Of a DNA stretch of 64,000 nt, positions 28,091-37,271 are shown one piece after another. Under the pieces are notes generated by a model. The model did no database searches, was not told where the DNA came from, and saw only the letters and a list, made by a program, of their open reading frames with translations. The position numbers and the translations under genes were made by a program. Every line of letters begins with the position of its first letter. Within the stretch, counting starts at the first letter, position 1. Source of the stretch: DATFVA01 sp963745945. Lineage in GTDB: Bacteria > Bacteroidota > Ignavibacteria > Ignavibacteriales > Ignavibacteriaceae. The stretch spans positions 248,001-312,000 of the forward strand of contig CAVUZG010000007.1 in NCBI GenBank assembly GCA_963745945.1. Direction: 5' to 3'.

Positions 28091-28843
28091 ATGAATATAA
28101 AACAAATCCTTTCTTTAGCTGCTGTATTTCTACTTGCAGAAATCCCAATTAATAAAAGCTTTGCGCAGGATTTTTCAATAGATGCCGGCGGTGATTTTGT
28201 AAGCCGTTATATATGGCGTGGTAGCAACGTAAATGATCAGCCAAACATACAGCCTTACATTTCGTTAGATTATGCCGGATTACAAATTGGATTCTGGGGT
28301 TCTTACGGATTGTCTCATCTAAATTCTACAGATGAGTATTATGCATTCCAATCTGAAATTGATACGTGGCTAAGTTATTCTCTCACTTTAGGAAGTGAAG
28401 TAAATTTAACTGCTTTATTAACTGATTATTATTTTCCCAACAGCGGAATAAAAATCAGCAATTTTAATAACTACGATAATGTAAACGGTCCCGGTGCGCA
28501 CACGGTTGAGGCAGGTTTAACTATTGCGGGTGCAAAATCATTTCCCCTAAATCTAAGCGGTTATATAAATATCTATAATGATGAAGGCAATAACACTTAT
28601 TTCCAGGCGGACTACTCAACAACTTTACAGACTTTTGATCTTGATGTTTTTGCCGGGGCTGCAGGCGGCAGCAATAAAACTCCCGGTTATTACGGCACTG
28701 ACAAATTCAATTTTGTTCACCTAGGAGTTAAAGTCTCTAAATCTGTAGTGATTACTGAAAGCTTTTCTTTACCGGTTTATTGCAGTTACATTCTAAATCC
28801 AAAAAGTGAAACATCGTTTTTGGTTTTAGGAATTTCTATATAA
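28091..28843 (+). CDS. TorF-family putative porin
   Basis: A 250-residue outer-membrane barrel candidate with a signal peptide ending KSFAQ. The start ATG at 28091 has GGGG six bases before it; an ATG 39 bases upstream lacks one. The motif GGDFVSRYIWRGSNVNDQPN right after the signal is the mark of the TorF (Gcw_chp) family. Alternating strands run to the end. It is followed after 17 bases by amt, so it is probably an outer-membrane entry route matched to the ammonium channel or a related nitrogen source. Confidence 0.85.
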   Translation: MNIKQILSLAAVFLLAEIPINKSFAQDFSIDAGGDFVSRYIWRGSNVNDQPNIQPYISLDYAGLQIGFWGSYGLSHLNSTDEYYAFQSEIDTWLSYSLTLGSEVNLTALLTDYYFPNSGIKISNFNNYDNVNGPGAHTVEAGLTIAGAKSFPLNLSGYINIYNDEGNNTYFQADYSTTLQTFDLDVFAGAAGGSNKTPGYYGTDKFNFVHLGVKVSKSVVITESFSLPVYCSYILNPKSETSFLVLGISI

Positions 28844-28860
28844 AATAATTGGAGGTTAAA

Positions 28861-30081
28861 ATGTTTGATACCGGCAGTACCGGCTTTATGCTGATTGCAA
28901 CAAGCCTTGTTATGCTCATGACACCCGGACTTGCTTTCTTTTACGGAGGTCTTGTCGGAAGAAAAAATGTACTGGGAATTATGATTCAAAGTTTTGTCTC
29001 GCTCGGCTGGACAACTGTTCTATGGTTCACCTTCGGATATTCACTTTGCTTCAGCGGAGGGCAGGGCGGATTAATAGGAAATTTAGATATGGTTTTTTTA
29101 TCAGGGACAACTCTTAACTCAGTATTTTTCGGAAATAACCAGATACCGCTGTATGTGTTTATTGCATATCAAATGATGTTTGCAATTATTACCCCGGCAT
29201 TAATTACCGGTGCTTTTGCAAACAGGGTACGCTTCCCTGCATACTTAATATTTTTAACCCTCTGGCTTGTCTTCGTTTACTTCCCGCTGGTTCATATGGT
29301 CTGGGGCGGCGGATTGTTAGCGGAGTGGGGGGTTCTGGACTTTGCCGGAGGAATTGTTGTTCACGCAAGTGCCGGAATGGCTGCTCTTGCCTCAGTACTA
29401 TATGTGGGTAAACGAAATGTAAAAGAAAGAGGGCCTCACAGTATTCCACTGGTTGCATTGGGAACAGGATTGCTTTGGTTCGGATGGTACGGGTTTAATG
29501 CTGGCAGCGAACTAAGAGTAGATACAATAACCGTAACAGCGTTTTTAAATACAGATGTTGCAGCTTCTTTTGCTGCAATAACATGGCTTCTACTGGCATG
29601 GGTGCTGGAAAAGAAACCTAAGTTTGTAGGATTACTAACAGGATCTGTTGCAGGACTTGCTACTATTACCCCTGCGGCAGGATATATTTCCACAGGTTAT
29701 GCAGCTTTAATCGGAATAATTTCCGGGTTTGTCTGTTACTATGCAGTTGCATTAAAAAACAAACTTAAATGGGATGATGCTCTTGATGTCTGGGGAGTCC
29801 ACGGCGTAGGAGGTACACTTGGTATAATCCTTCTGGGACTTTTTGCTTCCAAAGCAGTTAATCCTATGGTAACGGTTGAAGGATTATTTGTTGGCGGATC
29901 CTGGGAATTTTTTAGTAAACAGGTTGTTGCAGTTGCCGTAGTAGGCGCATACTGTTTTGCTTTTACATATTTTGTTCTTAAGATAATTAATCTTATTACA
30001 CCTGTAAAAGTTACTCGTGCAGAAGAAGAAGCAGGAATGGATGCTTCTCTCCACGGTGAAATAGCTTACGAAGAATCTTAA
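28861..30081 (+). CDS. amt: Ammonium transporter (Amt family)
   Basis: A 406-residue inner-membrane channel with 11 expected membrane helices. GLAFFYGGLVGRKN, GIVVHASAGMAALA and WGVHGVGG carry the family features; the two pore histidines are those in VVHASAG and GVHGVGG. The start ATG at 28861 has GGAGG at 28851-28855. The usual glnK/PII gene does not follow, unlike in many genomes. It forms an operon with the TorF porin and ends in a terminator. Confidence 0.96.
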   Translation: MFDTGSTGFMLIATSLVMLMTPGLAFFYGGLVGRKNVLGIMIQSFVSLGWTTVLWFTFGYSLCFSGGQGGLIGNLDMVFLSGTTLNSVFFGNNQIPLYVFIAYQMMFAIITPALITGAFANRVRFPAYLIFLTLWLVFVYFPLVHMVWGGGLLAEWGVLDFAGGIVVHASAGMAALASVLYVGKRNVKERGPHSIPLVALGTGLLWFGWYGFNAGSELRVDTITVTAFLNTDVAASFAAITWLLLAWVLEKKPKFVGLLTGSVAGLATITPAAGYISTGYAALIGIISGFVCYYAVALKNKLKWDDALDVWGVHGVGGTLGIILLGLFASKAVNPMVTVEGLFVGGSWEFFSKQVVAVAVVGAYCFAFTYFVLKIINLITPVKVTRAEEEAGMDASLHGEIAYEES

Positions 30082-30110
30082 ATTCTACCAGCTGACATAC
30101 TATGAATTAA

Positions 30111-30145
30111 AAGCCATCTCAAATTTATTTTGGGATGGCCTTTAT
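30111..30145 (+). terminator. Terminator after amt
   Basis: GCCATCTCAAA (30113-30123) pairs with TTTGGGATGGC (30129-30139) with one G-T pair and a 5-base loop, then CCTTTAT. The T tract is moderate. Confidence 0.75.
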
Positions 30146-30251
30146 ACTTTTATAATCATTTCCTCATCATCACTGTCTTCTCTATCAATTTAAATTCTTC
30201 CTTTTTTTCTTCCATCTCTTCTCAGCTTTCCTTAAATTTGCTTTGTCCGCC

Positions 30252-30308
30252 ACTGATTCTTTTCGATCAGTCTTTCCTTAGGGCGTCTGGCTTAACAAGA
30301 TAAGCCGG
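30252..30308 (+). promoter_or_regulatory. Two-hairpin leader upstream of the EEP-family gene
   Basis: ACTGAT/ATCAGT (30252-30257, 30266-30271) and CTGGCTTA/TAAGCCGG (30287-30294, 30301-30308) form two adjacent small hairpins about 30 bases before the start. I recognise no known riboswitch here. Either a 5'UTR element or a leftover repeat. Confidence 0.35.
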
Positions 30309-30338
30309 CTGTTTTATCAACTAAACTAAATTAATAAT

Positions 30339-32366
30339 ATGAAGAAGCAATTCTGTGTGCTCTTGCTGCTCTTGTCAGGTGTGTTGCTGCCCCAAACCCA
30401 GCGCACAATAATGAATTACAACCTGCTCAATTATCCCGGGAATGATACTACCGTACGCAATCCATATTTCAGAACAACTATAGCCTCCGTTCTTCCTGAT
30501 ATATTAGTCTGTGAGGAAATGACATCACAGGCAGGCGTAAATGGATTTTTAAATAACGTGTTACTGCCTAACTACGCAGGTTACGCTGCAGGAACTTTCA
30601 TAGATGGACCTGATACTGACTGCGAAATATTTTTCAAATCAGAATTTTTCACATTCATAAGCAATACAGCCATTCCCACGGAATTACGGAATATTTATGA
30701 ATTTAAAATGGTTGAAAATTCATCTGGGGATACTCTCCGCATCTATGCAGTGCACCTGAAAGCTAGTTCGGGTACAACCAATGAACAGAAGAGGTTGGCA
30801 GAAGTTAATATATTAAGAAATGTAACGAATGCACTTCCTGCAGGAACATTTTATTTAGTTTTGGGTGATTTCAATATTTATGGTTCAGCGGAACCGGCAT
30901 ATACAGAATTGTTAAATCAATCAAACCCTGGTTATTTTGTAGATTTATTTAGTATGCCCGGCACTTGGAATAATGCTTCTTACGCACCTTATCATACTCA
31001 ATCCACAAGAACAAGACAATTCGGCGGCGGTGCAAACGGCGGACTTGATGATCGCTTTGATATGATTCTTATGTCTCAGTCAATTATAGATGCTGGTGGA
31101 ATTGATTATGTTGCAGATTCATATATCCCCTATGGTAACGATGGACAGCATTATAACGATTCAATTAACCAGCCACCCAACTTAGCTGTCGGGCAAGTAA
31201 TTGCTAATGCACTACATTATTCTTCGGATCATTTACCTGTAATTGTAACATTAAGTTTTTCACCTGGAAACACAACACAGTTTGTTTATAATTTAAATAA
31301 TGGATGGAATCTGCTTTCAGTTCCCCTGGCAGCACCGGATATGGGGACAGTAAATTTATTCCCTACAGCAACTACATCCTTCTTCGGATACAATTCCGGT
31401 TATACACAGATAACAACATTGCAGAATGGTTCCGGTTACTGGGCAAAATTCAGCGGCAGCCAGAACAATTCAATTACAGGCAGTTACGTTGCTGCCAATG
31501 AGATAACAGTAAGTGCAGGCTGGAATTTAATAGGTCCTTTTGATAATGCTATTCCGGTAAACGGGATTACAACCGTTCCGCCAAACATCATGATCTCATC
31601 TTTCTATGATTATAATATTGGTTACGGTGTGGCGGATACACTCAATCCAGGGAGGGGTTATTGGGTAAAGATCAGTGGTTCAGGAGTAATAGTACTGAAT
31701 CAGAATAGCAGGGAAGAAAAAACCAGCAATTATAATATTAATGCAAGCTGGGCGAAAATAACTATTAAAGATAAGAGTGCTAAAGAGGCTGAGTTATATT
31801 TTGCTGAAGATGTAAATAAATCATATTATGAATTACCGCCATTACCACCGGCAGGCGCATTTGATGCAAGATTTACGAATGATTATTTTGTCGAAAATTT
31901 GTATAACCGGAAAAATTTAATCAATATTACCGGTGCGGATTACCCTATTGAAATTAAGGTTGAAGGTGTTGATCTGAATATTCAGGATGCAATTAACGGA
32001 AATTTCTTAAATGCTGATTTAAAGAGTGGGGAGACAATTACTTTATATGATAATAAAATTAATACTATAGTTGTAAGTGGTGATTATCGCAATATAACAA
32101 ATGATCAATTTGTATTAGAACAAAATTATCCGAATCCGTTTAATCCTGCTACCATGATAAATTATTCTTTACCAATGAATAAGAACGTGAAATTAGAGAT
32201 ATATAATGTATTAGGACAGAAAGTAGCTGAATTAGTTAACAGTTACCAAAATGCCGGGAACCATAGTGTAGAGTTTGATGCCAGTAAATTGTCAGGCGGG
32301 GTGTATTTTTATAAGCTGGAATCAGGTAGCAATATACTTGTTAAAAAGATGGTGTTGTTAAAATAG
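30339..32366 (+). CDS. T9SS-exported endonuclease/exonuclease/phosphatase family protein
   Basis: A 675-residue exported protein with a signal peptide (FCVLLLLLSGVLLPQ). Residues 25-310 are an EEP (DNase I-like) domain: MNYNLLNYP, ILVCEEM, VLGDFNIYG and SSDHLPVIV are its metal and catalytic motifs, and it should cleave phosphodiester or phosphate ester bonds. A middle beta-rich stretch (NNGWNLLSVPL, then GWNLIGPFD) follows. The last 90 residues are a T9SS sorting domain (LEQNYPNPFNP ... KKMVLLK). The predicted site of action is the cell surface or medium, perhaps in nucleic acid or phosphate scavenging. Confidence 0.93.
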   Translation: MKKQFCVLLLLLSGVLLPQTQRTIMNYNLLNYPGNDTTVRNPYFRTTIASVLPDILVCEEMTSQAGVNGFLNNVLLPNYAGYAAGTFIDGPDTDCEIFFKSEFFTFISNTAIPTELRNIYEFKMVENSSGDTLRIYAVHLKASSGTTNEQKRLAEVNILRNVTNALPAGTFYLVLGDFNIYGSAEPAYTELLNQSNPGYFVDLFSMPGTWNNASYAPYHTQSTRTRQFGGGANGGLDDRFDMILMSQSIIDAGGIDYVADSYIPYGNDGQHYNDSINQPPNLAVGQVIANALHYSSDHLPVIVTLSFSPGNTTQFVYNLNNGWNLLSVPLAAPDMGTVNLFPTATTSFFGYNSGYTQITTLQNGSGYWAKFSGSQNNSITGSYVAANEITVSAGWNLIGPFDNAIPVNGITTVPPNIMISSFYDYNIGYGVADTLNPGRGYWVKISGSGVIVLNQNSREEKTSNYNINASWAKITIKDKSAKEAELYFAEDVNKSYYELPPLPPAGAFDARFTNDYFVENLYNRKNLINITGADYPIEIKVEGVDLNIQDAINGNFLNADLKSGETITLYDNKINTIVVSGDYRNITNDQFVLEQNYPNPFNPATMINYSLPMNKNVKLEIYNVLGQKVAELVNSYQNAGNHSVEFDASKLSGGVYFYKLESGSNILVKKMVLLK

Positions 32367-32406
32367 ATTCGGTTTTGACCGTGTAATTAAATTTAAAAAT
32401 GCAAAA

Positions 32407-32421
32407 CCTGCCGGCAGGCAG
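32407..32421. repeat. Perfect GC-rich palindrome CCTGCCGGCAGG
   Basis: The 12-bp palindrome at 32407-32418 extends to CAG. It lies just after the EEP gene and resembles sites at 9606 and 34265. Confidence 0.5.
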
Positions 32422-32512
32422 ATGTGAAAACAGCTTACTATCCGCTGTCAGGTTCCGTGGGGATTGGCTGATTTATCTTGCATTCCTATTAAAATGTCAA
32501 TCCATTAGTGGA

Positions 32513-32917
32513 TTAACTCTCACTTTTCGAATTGTTGTTTTTGTCAGTAATGAAAAAGCCAATGGATACTAAGGTAAAGATAACTACCCACAGCCAAAGG
32601 GAATTGTCGTGACCCGGTATAGTGCTAAATTGACCTAGGTTGCCAATTATGTCCAATACAGCCCACAGAGCAAAAAGTGATGCATAACCATATGAGAGAG
32701 AGTTACGCGTTTTCGATGCTGGCGCTTTCCGAACTGACCAGGCAACAACACCAAATACCAGCTGAGCTGCACCAAGTATCAGGAAGGCAAAAGATGTTGA
32801 TATGTCAGTAATGCCGTATGAGGCTTTAAGTGCTGGAAAGGCAAAAGACAACAATGGTACAATACCCATAATAATCAGCAATACAGCTGCGACGGTGAAC
32901 ATAACATTAAGTTTCAT
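32513..32917 (-). CDS. Hypothetical four-helix membrane protein
   Basis: A 134-residue protein with four hydrophobic segments (MFTVAAVLLIIMGIVPLLSF, FAFLILGAAQLVFGVVAW, ASLFALWAVLDIIG and LWLWVVIFTLVSIGFFI), probably in the inner membrane. I do not recognise a family with certainty. It lies 38 bases downstream of another orphan membrane gene (32956-33429), with which it is probably cotranscribed. No catalytic motif. Confidence 0.7.
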   Translation of the reverse strand: MKLNVMFTVAAVLLIIMGIVPLLSFAFPALKASYGITDISTSFAFLILGAAQLVFGVVAWSVRKAPASKTRNSLSYGYASLFALWAVLDIIGNLGQFSTIPGHDNSLWLWVVIFTLVSIGFFITDKNNNSKSES

Positions 32918-32955
32918 CTCTTTTTTCCTTTTTGTATATACTCATTTATGTTGTT

Positions 32956-33429
32956 TCAATTAACCAAAAGTGCTTCAACAGCAAAGAAGATCATCATTAC
33001 AACGTAAAGCAAAGTGGCAATAACACTACGCCATAGCCTCGCCGGATTTTTTTCTTTATCTGTAAAATACCTATACGTATGCAGCGTTGCCGCCTGCAGC
33101 AGATAAAATGAATATCCTAACAGGACAAGAACTTGTGCGAGTGTTCCCCAATTTGCAAATACAGCAATGAAACCCATAAAGCCGAATGCAAGGTTGGCAA
33201 ATCCAACTTCGAACATCCAGTCAGGCCTTTCCGTTTCCCATCCGAGTCTCTTAGCATCCGATTTATGAAAAACAACATGTCGGATAAATGCAAGCACACC
33301 CACAATTCCCACGGTTGAAACTGTTACTATTTTCAGGGAAGTCTGCGGTAGATTGTTCAAGTAATAGAACCCGAAAAAAATGCCTGCAGCGCCAATAATC
33401 ATGCTAATGATACTTATATATTTTGCCAT
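32956..33429 (-). CDS. Hypothetical membrane protein, DUF6790-like
   Basis: A 157-residue membrane protein with four to five hydrophobic segments. I start at the ATG at 33429 (MAKYISIISMI), since the upstream frame begins with a TTG and polar residues. WETERPDWMFEVGFANLAFG and the AATLHTYRYF segment recall the DUF6790-like group; this is from memory. It stands upstream of the 32513-32917 gene. Confidence 0.65.
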   Translation of the reverse strand: MAKYISIISMIIGAAGIFFGFYYLNNLPQTSLKIVTVSTVGIVGVLAFIRHVVFHKSDAKRLGWETERPDWMFEVGFANLAFGFMGFIAVFANWGTLAQVLVLLGYSFYLLQAATLHTYRYFTDKEKNPARLWRSVIATLLYVVMMIFFAVEALLVN

Positions 33430-33718
33430 TATTACACTCTTAAGATTTCTATCGAAAAGCGACAAAAGATAAATTAAATTTAGCTGAATCTCCGGGACAA
33501 ATTATATTTACGCTTTAAGACTATTTAAAAATAATCATTTCACAAAACTTAAAACTTCACAATTAGCGGACATGTTGCGGCATCCCGTTGTCCGGACGGA
33601 CACCTTCGAAGACTCGCTGGTTCCGTACTTACAACTTATTTACATTATTTATTATTTTTTTGTGACAAAATTAAAACTGCTTGTCTTTCATATTCCACAT
33701 CACCAAATATCAAATAAA

Positions 33719-34173
33719 TTATTCTTCCGGCTTTGCAATTCTGGTAGAGTGTAACAAAGCTATCTTCCAGCCTTCACCCGATTTGCGAAGAATAGCACTC
33801 TCAAGCCATTCCTTAATTCGAAATCCATTCGCCTTGTCCGTTATCTCAGCCTTTAGAAAATACACCGCATAGGCCATATCTCCCTCAATTTCTTTACTAA
33901 ACGGAAGCCGAATGAATCAGTACGTTTATATCCGCTATCCGGATCAGGCATAGCAGCGATGTCGCTTTCGGTGTCAATAATTTCACCGTTCTCGAGAAGC
34001 AAATAATCCTCAGTTAAAAGTGCCCTATATGCAATCTTGTCCATTTTAACAAAGTATAAATCGTAGTAATTTTTTATTTCTTGTTTTACAGCTTCCTCAT
34101 TGTCTCCCGCCAATACCTTTATCGTGAAAATAGAAATGATCAATAGCAAAAGTATAATTTTTTCTCTTTTCAT
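33719..34173 (-). pseudogene. SnoaL/DUF4440-like exported protein, frameshifted
   Basis: An NTF2-like fold protein of about 150 residues. The first frame (MKREKIILLLLIISIFTIKVLAG, a signal peptide, then QEIKNYYDLYFVKMDKIAY) runs to about 33875 and then loses the frame; the 106-residue product ends at 33853. The expected continuation is in another frame (EIEGDMAYAVYFLKAEITDK ... KSGEGWKIALLHSTR) and ends at 33719. The motif W.I.LLHSTR is typical of DUF4440/SnoaL-like proteins. Length 3n+2 means a lost base near 33880 (or two added). It may be assembly error or a null allele. Confidence 0.7.
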
Positions 34174-34264
34174 TTATCATCCTTATATTTTCCATCCAAC
34201 ATAATTATTTCTTCAGTTAATACGTAGTCTTTACTAATAGGTATAACGTACTTGCGGCTAACCG

Positions 34265-34284
34265 CCTGCCTGCCGGTAGGTAGG
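34265..34284. repeat. GC-rich near-palindrome CCTGCCTGCCGGTAGGTAGG
   Basis: The two 10-base halves pair except for a G-T position per unit. It shares CTGCCGG with the copies at 9606 and 32407. It lies in a gap of about 220 bases that holds nothing else recognisable. Confidence 0.45.
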
Positions 34285-34397
34285 AACAACTGCCGATAAT
34301 TATTAAAAATTTATGTAACAGAACTTTTTTTTTACAAATTATTTTTGTCAGGGTATTTTACCGGTCCATCCTTTGGCGGATTAAAGATATTAACTGC

Positions 34398-35358
34398 CTA
34401 TTGTAGATATGCTTTATATTTATTATAAACTGCAACACTATCTGTATCTTTAAACCTTATAAGATGAATCTTTGCATCGTTGTACTTAATTAAATTATCT
34501 GCAATTGAATTAAAATAATTATCAGGTAATTCTATTTTAAATACTTTGAATAGCGTATTGCTAATCCAATCTACAATTTGCAATTGAAAACTATTTTCTG
34601 AACTTTTAAATGATAATCTGATCTTTAAACATTTGATTTAAATTTAATCTATCATTTTTGCCGTCTCTAAAATTCTTTAGCAGTGGATGATTTCGCTCAA
34701 ACCATTCTGGATTTAATTCAATCGGATTTTTTAGGTTATAAACAGTTATTAGATTCATAAATTCTCTATTTACCCAATCTTCCATTCTTGTAATAACATT
34801 TTTATCTTGACGATCATAACAAACAAAGAAACTTTCCCAATAATCATCATATACATCTTCAGTAAAATATTTTAAAGAGCCAATTAGTAAAGAAAAAAGA
34901 GTGTGCATTAATAACAATCCTTTAACAATTAAAACATCATTCAAGCCGCCCGTAATATTCATATCATTGATTAATTTGCTTTGAAGATTTTTTAATTCTT
35001 CGGATTGACTTTGGAAATTAGGGTCAAGTAATTGTTTTTTGTAAATATCAACTTGTTCAATCCTATATTGTTGAACTTGATATTCTGAATTGAATTCAGA
35101 GTCCGTTAGACAAATACTAATTCTTAGCCAAGAATTATCATTCAAGTATTTAAATAATTTTTTTCTTGATTTATGTGAAAGCAGTTGTCCTTTCGGTTCA
35201 CCCTTTTCATATTCCTCTGGAGTTAAGGAACTTATAAAATCGTCATAAAATGCCTTCAACCTTTTCTCAAAAATGTCGGGATATACCAATCCTATCATTA
35301 TATGAGGTCAAGGATTTTTTACTGCAAAACTTCCACTTTCATCAAAGAAATACTTCAT
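34398..35358 (-). pseudogene. DUF3800-like gene with an in-frame stop and a frameshift
   Basis: Read from the ATG at 35358, the protein starts MKYFFDESGSF, the DESG N-terminus of DUF3800 (RNase H-like fold). Codon 17 is TGA (35308-35310) in NP*PHIMIGLVYPD, where Trp would fit (TGG to TGA). The frame then runs to 34606, ends after FKDQIII, and continues one base shifted (SENSFQLQIVDWISN, the Q..D C-terminal motif) to 34398. The total is 3n+1. DUF3800 genes are often found in defence and mobile contexts. Two separate lesions favour a true pseudogene, though the frameshift type also matches the window-wide insertion pattern. Confidence 0.7.
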
Positions 35359-35850
35359 ATTTAACTTTGGCTGCGAACTATTACTTCTATTGAATTAATT
35401 ATTGATACCGACGTAAATTATTATGTAATATCTGCATATATATCGTACAAATTCTCATTTACTGATCTTCTAAAAGGTTTTAATATATATTTACAACCTC
35501 CCTGATATACAACCTCTGTGTTATTCCTTCAGAAAATGCATAAATAACATTTATTGTTTAGACTTTATTTTTGCAGCAATAACAAAAAGTACAAAATGGT
35601 AAATTCTTCGCGGATCCCTTATAGTTGCAAATCCTTAACATCACCCCGTGAATCAATGCATATTACTTTCTTCAAAATTAGCACAATCAAATAAAACAGG
35701 CAATAAGAAAAATAAATTTCGAATAGCCGGATTAAGTGGATTGTCGAATTAACATATTAGTTGAATTCAATCCGCCAATTTGAAAATCAAAAAGCAAAAA
35801 AAGCCCCACTGAATAGCAGGGCTTCAGGAACAAAATGTAAGAACTGAAAA
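35359..35850. other. AT-rich gap before the FG-GAP gene
   Basis: About 490 bases without a gene-like frame. It contains the DUF3800 promoter region and, near 35800, the terminator of the minus-strand FG-GAP gene. Nothing else stands out. Confidence 0.55.
35793..35824 (-). terminator. Terminator of the FG-GAP/T9SS gene at 35851
   Basis: On the minus strand, AAGCCCTGCT / AGTGGGGCTT forms a 10-bp stem (two G-T pairs) with loop ATTC, then a seven-T run. It lies 27 bases beyond the stop codon. Confidence 0.82.
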
Positions 35851-37245
35851 TTATTTAATAAGAACCATTTTTTTGGTTTCATTAAATGAACCTGCCTGAA
35901 GCATGCATAGATAAAAACCACTTGGAAGATTGGCAGCGCTCCAGTTTAATTCATAAGTTCCTGCTGGTTTTTCTTCGTTGATTAGGGTTTCTACTTCACT
36001 TCCGAGAATATCGTATATCTTTAAAATTACATTAGATTTTTCTGGAATTGAATATTTAATAGTTGTACTTGGGTTAAATGGATTAGGATAATTTTGTTCT
36101 AAACTATAATCGGTTGGAATCTCATTCGAAAATGATTCAACACTGACAAGGCTAAGATTCTCATACCAATTTAATTCACTATCAAGTGCGGAAGCTGAAA
36201 GCACATCTGTATCGCCATCACCATCCACATCTCCGGCAAGGACACATACGGCTATTACTGCTTGAGTTGATATGATATGAGTTGTGAAGTTTTCATTACC
36301 ATCATTTTCATACCATGCTATAGTATTATCGTCTCTGGAAGCAGATAGCACATCAATATCTGAATCTCCATCTATATCAGCCGCATAAACTGAAGTAGGG
36401 TAATCCGCATCCATTGTTATAATATGAGTTGTGAAATTTTCATCGCCATCATTTTCGTACCAGGTTATTTTATCCTGAAGACCTGTGTGTGAGGCAGAAA
36501 GTACATCAATATCACCATCACTATCCATATCTATAGCATAAACTTTCACTCCACCGTCTGTATCTGTTGCAATGGCATGTTCCGTAAAAGTTTGATTCCC
36601 GTCATTTTCATACCATGCAATTGGTAGATTGTCTGCTGAAGCTGATAAAACATCAATATCGGAGTCACCGTCAACATCTATAGCAAAAAGCGATCGGGGA
36701 AGGTTAACACCATTCATAACTGTGTGATGGGTAAAGTTTTCATTTCCATCATTTTCATACCAATATATTCTATCATTTATTCCGGAGGCGGCAAGTACAT
36801 CAGCATCTCCATCGCCGTCAAAATCTATAGCCAACACAGAATTGCTAGCATTTGTAGCAATTATATGGCGAGTAAAATTTTCATTACCGTCGTTTTCATA
36901 CCAGCTTACTTCATCTTCCCCTCTCGAAGAGGCTGTTAGAACGTCCATATCGCCATCAGTATCAACATCAAATGCATATACTGATGTTGGTCCATCTGGT
37001 TCAGCAGAGATTAATAACTCCGTAAAATTCCCATTACCATCATTCTCGTACCAATAAATTTCATTAGCTATATAGAGTACAGACAGTACATCTAAGTCGC
37101 CATCTCCATCAATATCAGCAGCATAAATATTGTATACATTAGGTGCATTAAAGGTAATATTATGTGAAGTAAATTGAACCTGGGAGAATAAATGTGTTGT
37201 ATAGCTACAAACGGTTATTAATAATAAGATTATAAAGATTTTCAT
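35851..37245 (-). CDS. Secreted FG-GAP/VCBS-repeat protein with T9SS tail
   Basis: A 464-residue exported protein. After the signal (IILLLITVCSYTTHLFSQ), seven or eight repeats of about 45 residues follow the pattern DGDxDVLSAS ... WYENDGNENFTxH, with calcium-binding Asp/Gly loops; together they form a beta-propeller. The C-terminus is a T9SS sorting domain (LEQNYPNPFNP ... KKMVLIK). Its likely place is the cell surface, where such propellers bind ligands or polysaccharides. No enzymatic motif. The gene stands 26 bases after the OmpA-like gene and may be in its operon. Confidence 0.92.
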   Translation of the reverse strand: MKIFIILLLITVCSYTTHLFSQVQFTSHNITFNAPNVYNIYAADIDGDGDLDVLSVLYIANEIYWYENDGNGNFTELLISAEPDGPTSVYAFDVDTDGDMDVLTASSRGEDEVSWYENDGNENFTRHIIATNASNSVLAIDFDGDGDADVLAASGINDRIYWYENDGNENFTHHTVMNGVNLPRSLFAIDVDGDSDIDVLSASADNLPIAWYENDGNQTFTEHAIATDTDGGVKVYAIDMDSDGDIDVLSASHTGLQDKITWYENDGDENFTTHIITMDADYPTSVYAADIDGDSDIDVLSASRDDNTIAWYENDGNENFTTHIISTQAVIAVCVLAGDVDGDGDTDVLSASALDSELNWYENLSLVSVESFSNEIPTDYSLEQNYPNPFNPSTTIKYSIPEKSNVILKIYDILGSEVETLINEEKPAGTYELNWSAANLPSGFYLCMLQAGSFNETKKMVLIK

Positions 37246-37271
37246 AATGTGTTGACTCTTAATTTATTTGA

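Noticed and set aside
33530..33620. GC-rich patch with TGTCCGGACGGACA-like symmetry as a mobile-element end
   Set aside because: No partner repeat, target duplication or transposase was found nearby.
35308..35310. TGA recoded as Trp or selenocysteine in the DUF3800 gene
   Set aside because: TGA serves as a normal stop elsewhere in the window, no SECIS-like hairpin was seen next to it, and the same gene also carries a frameshift.
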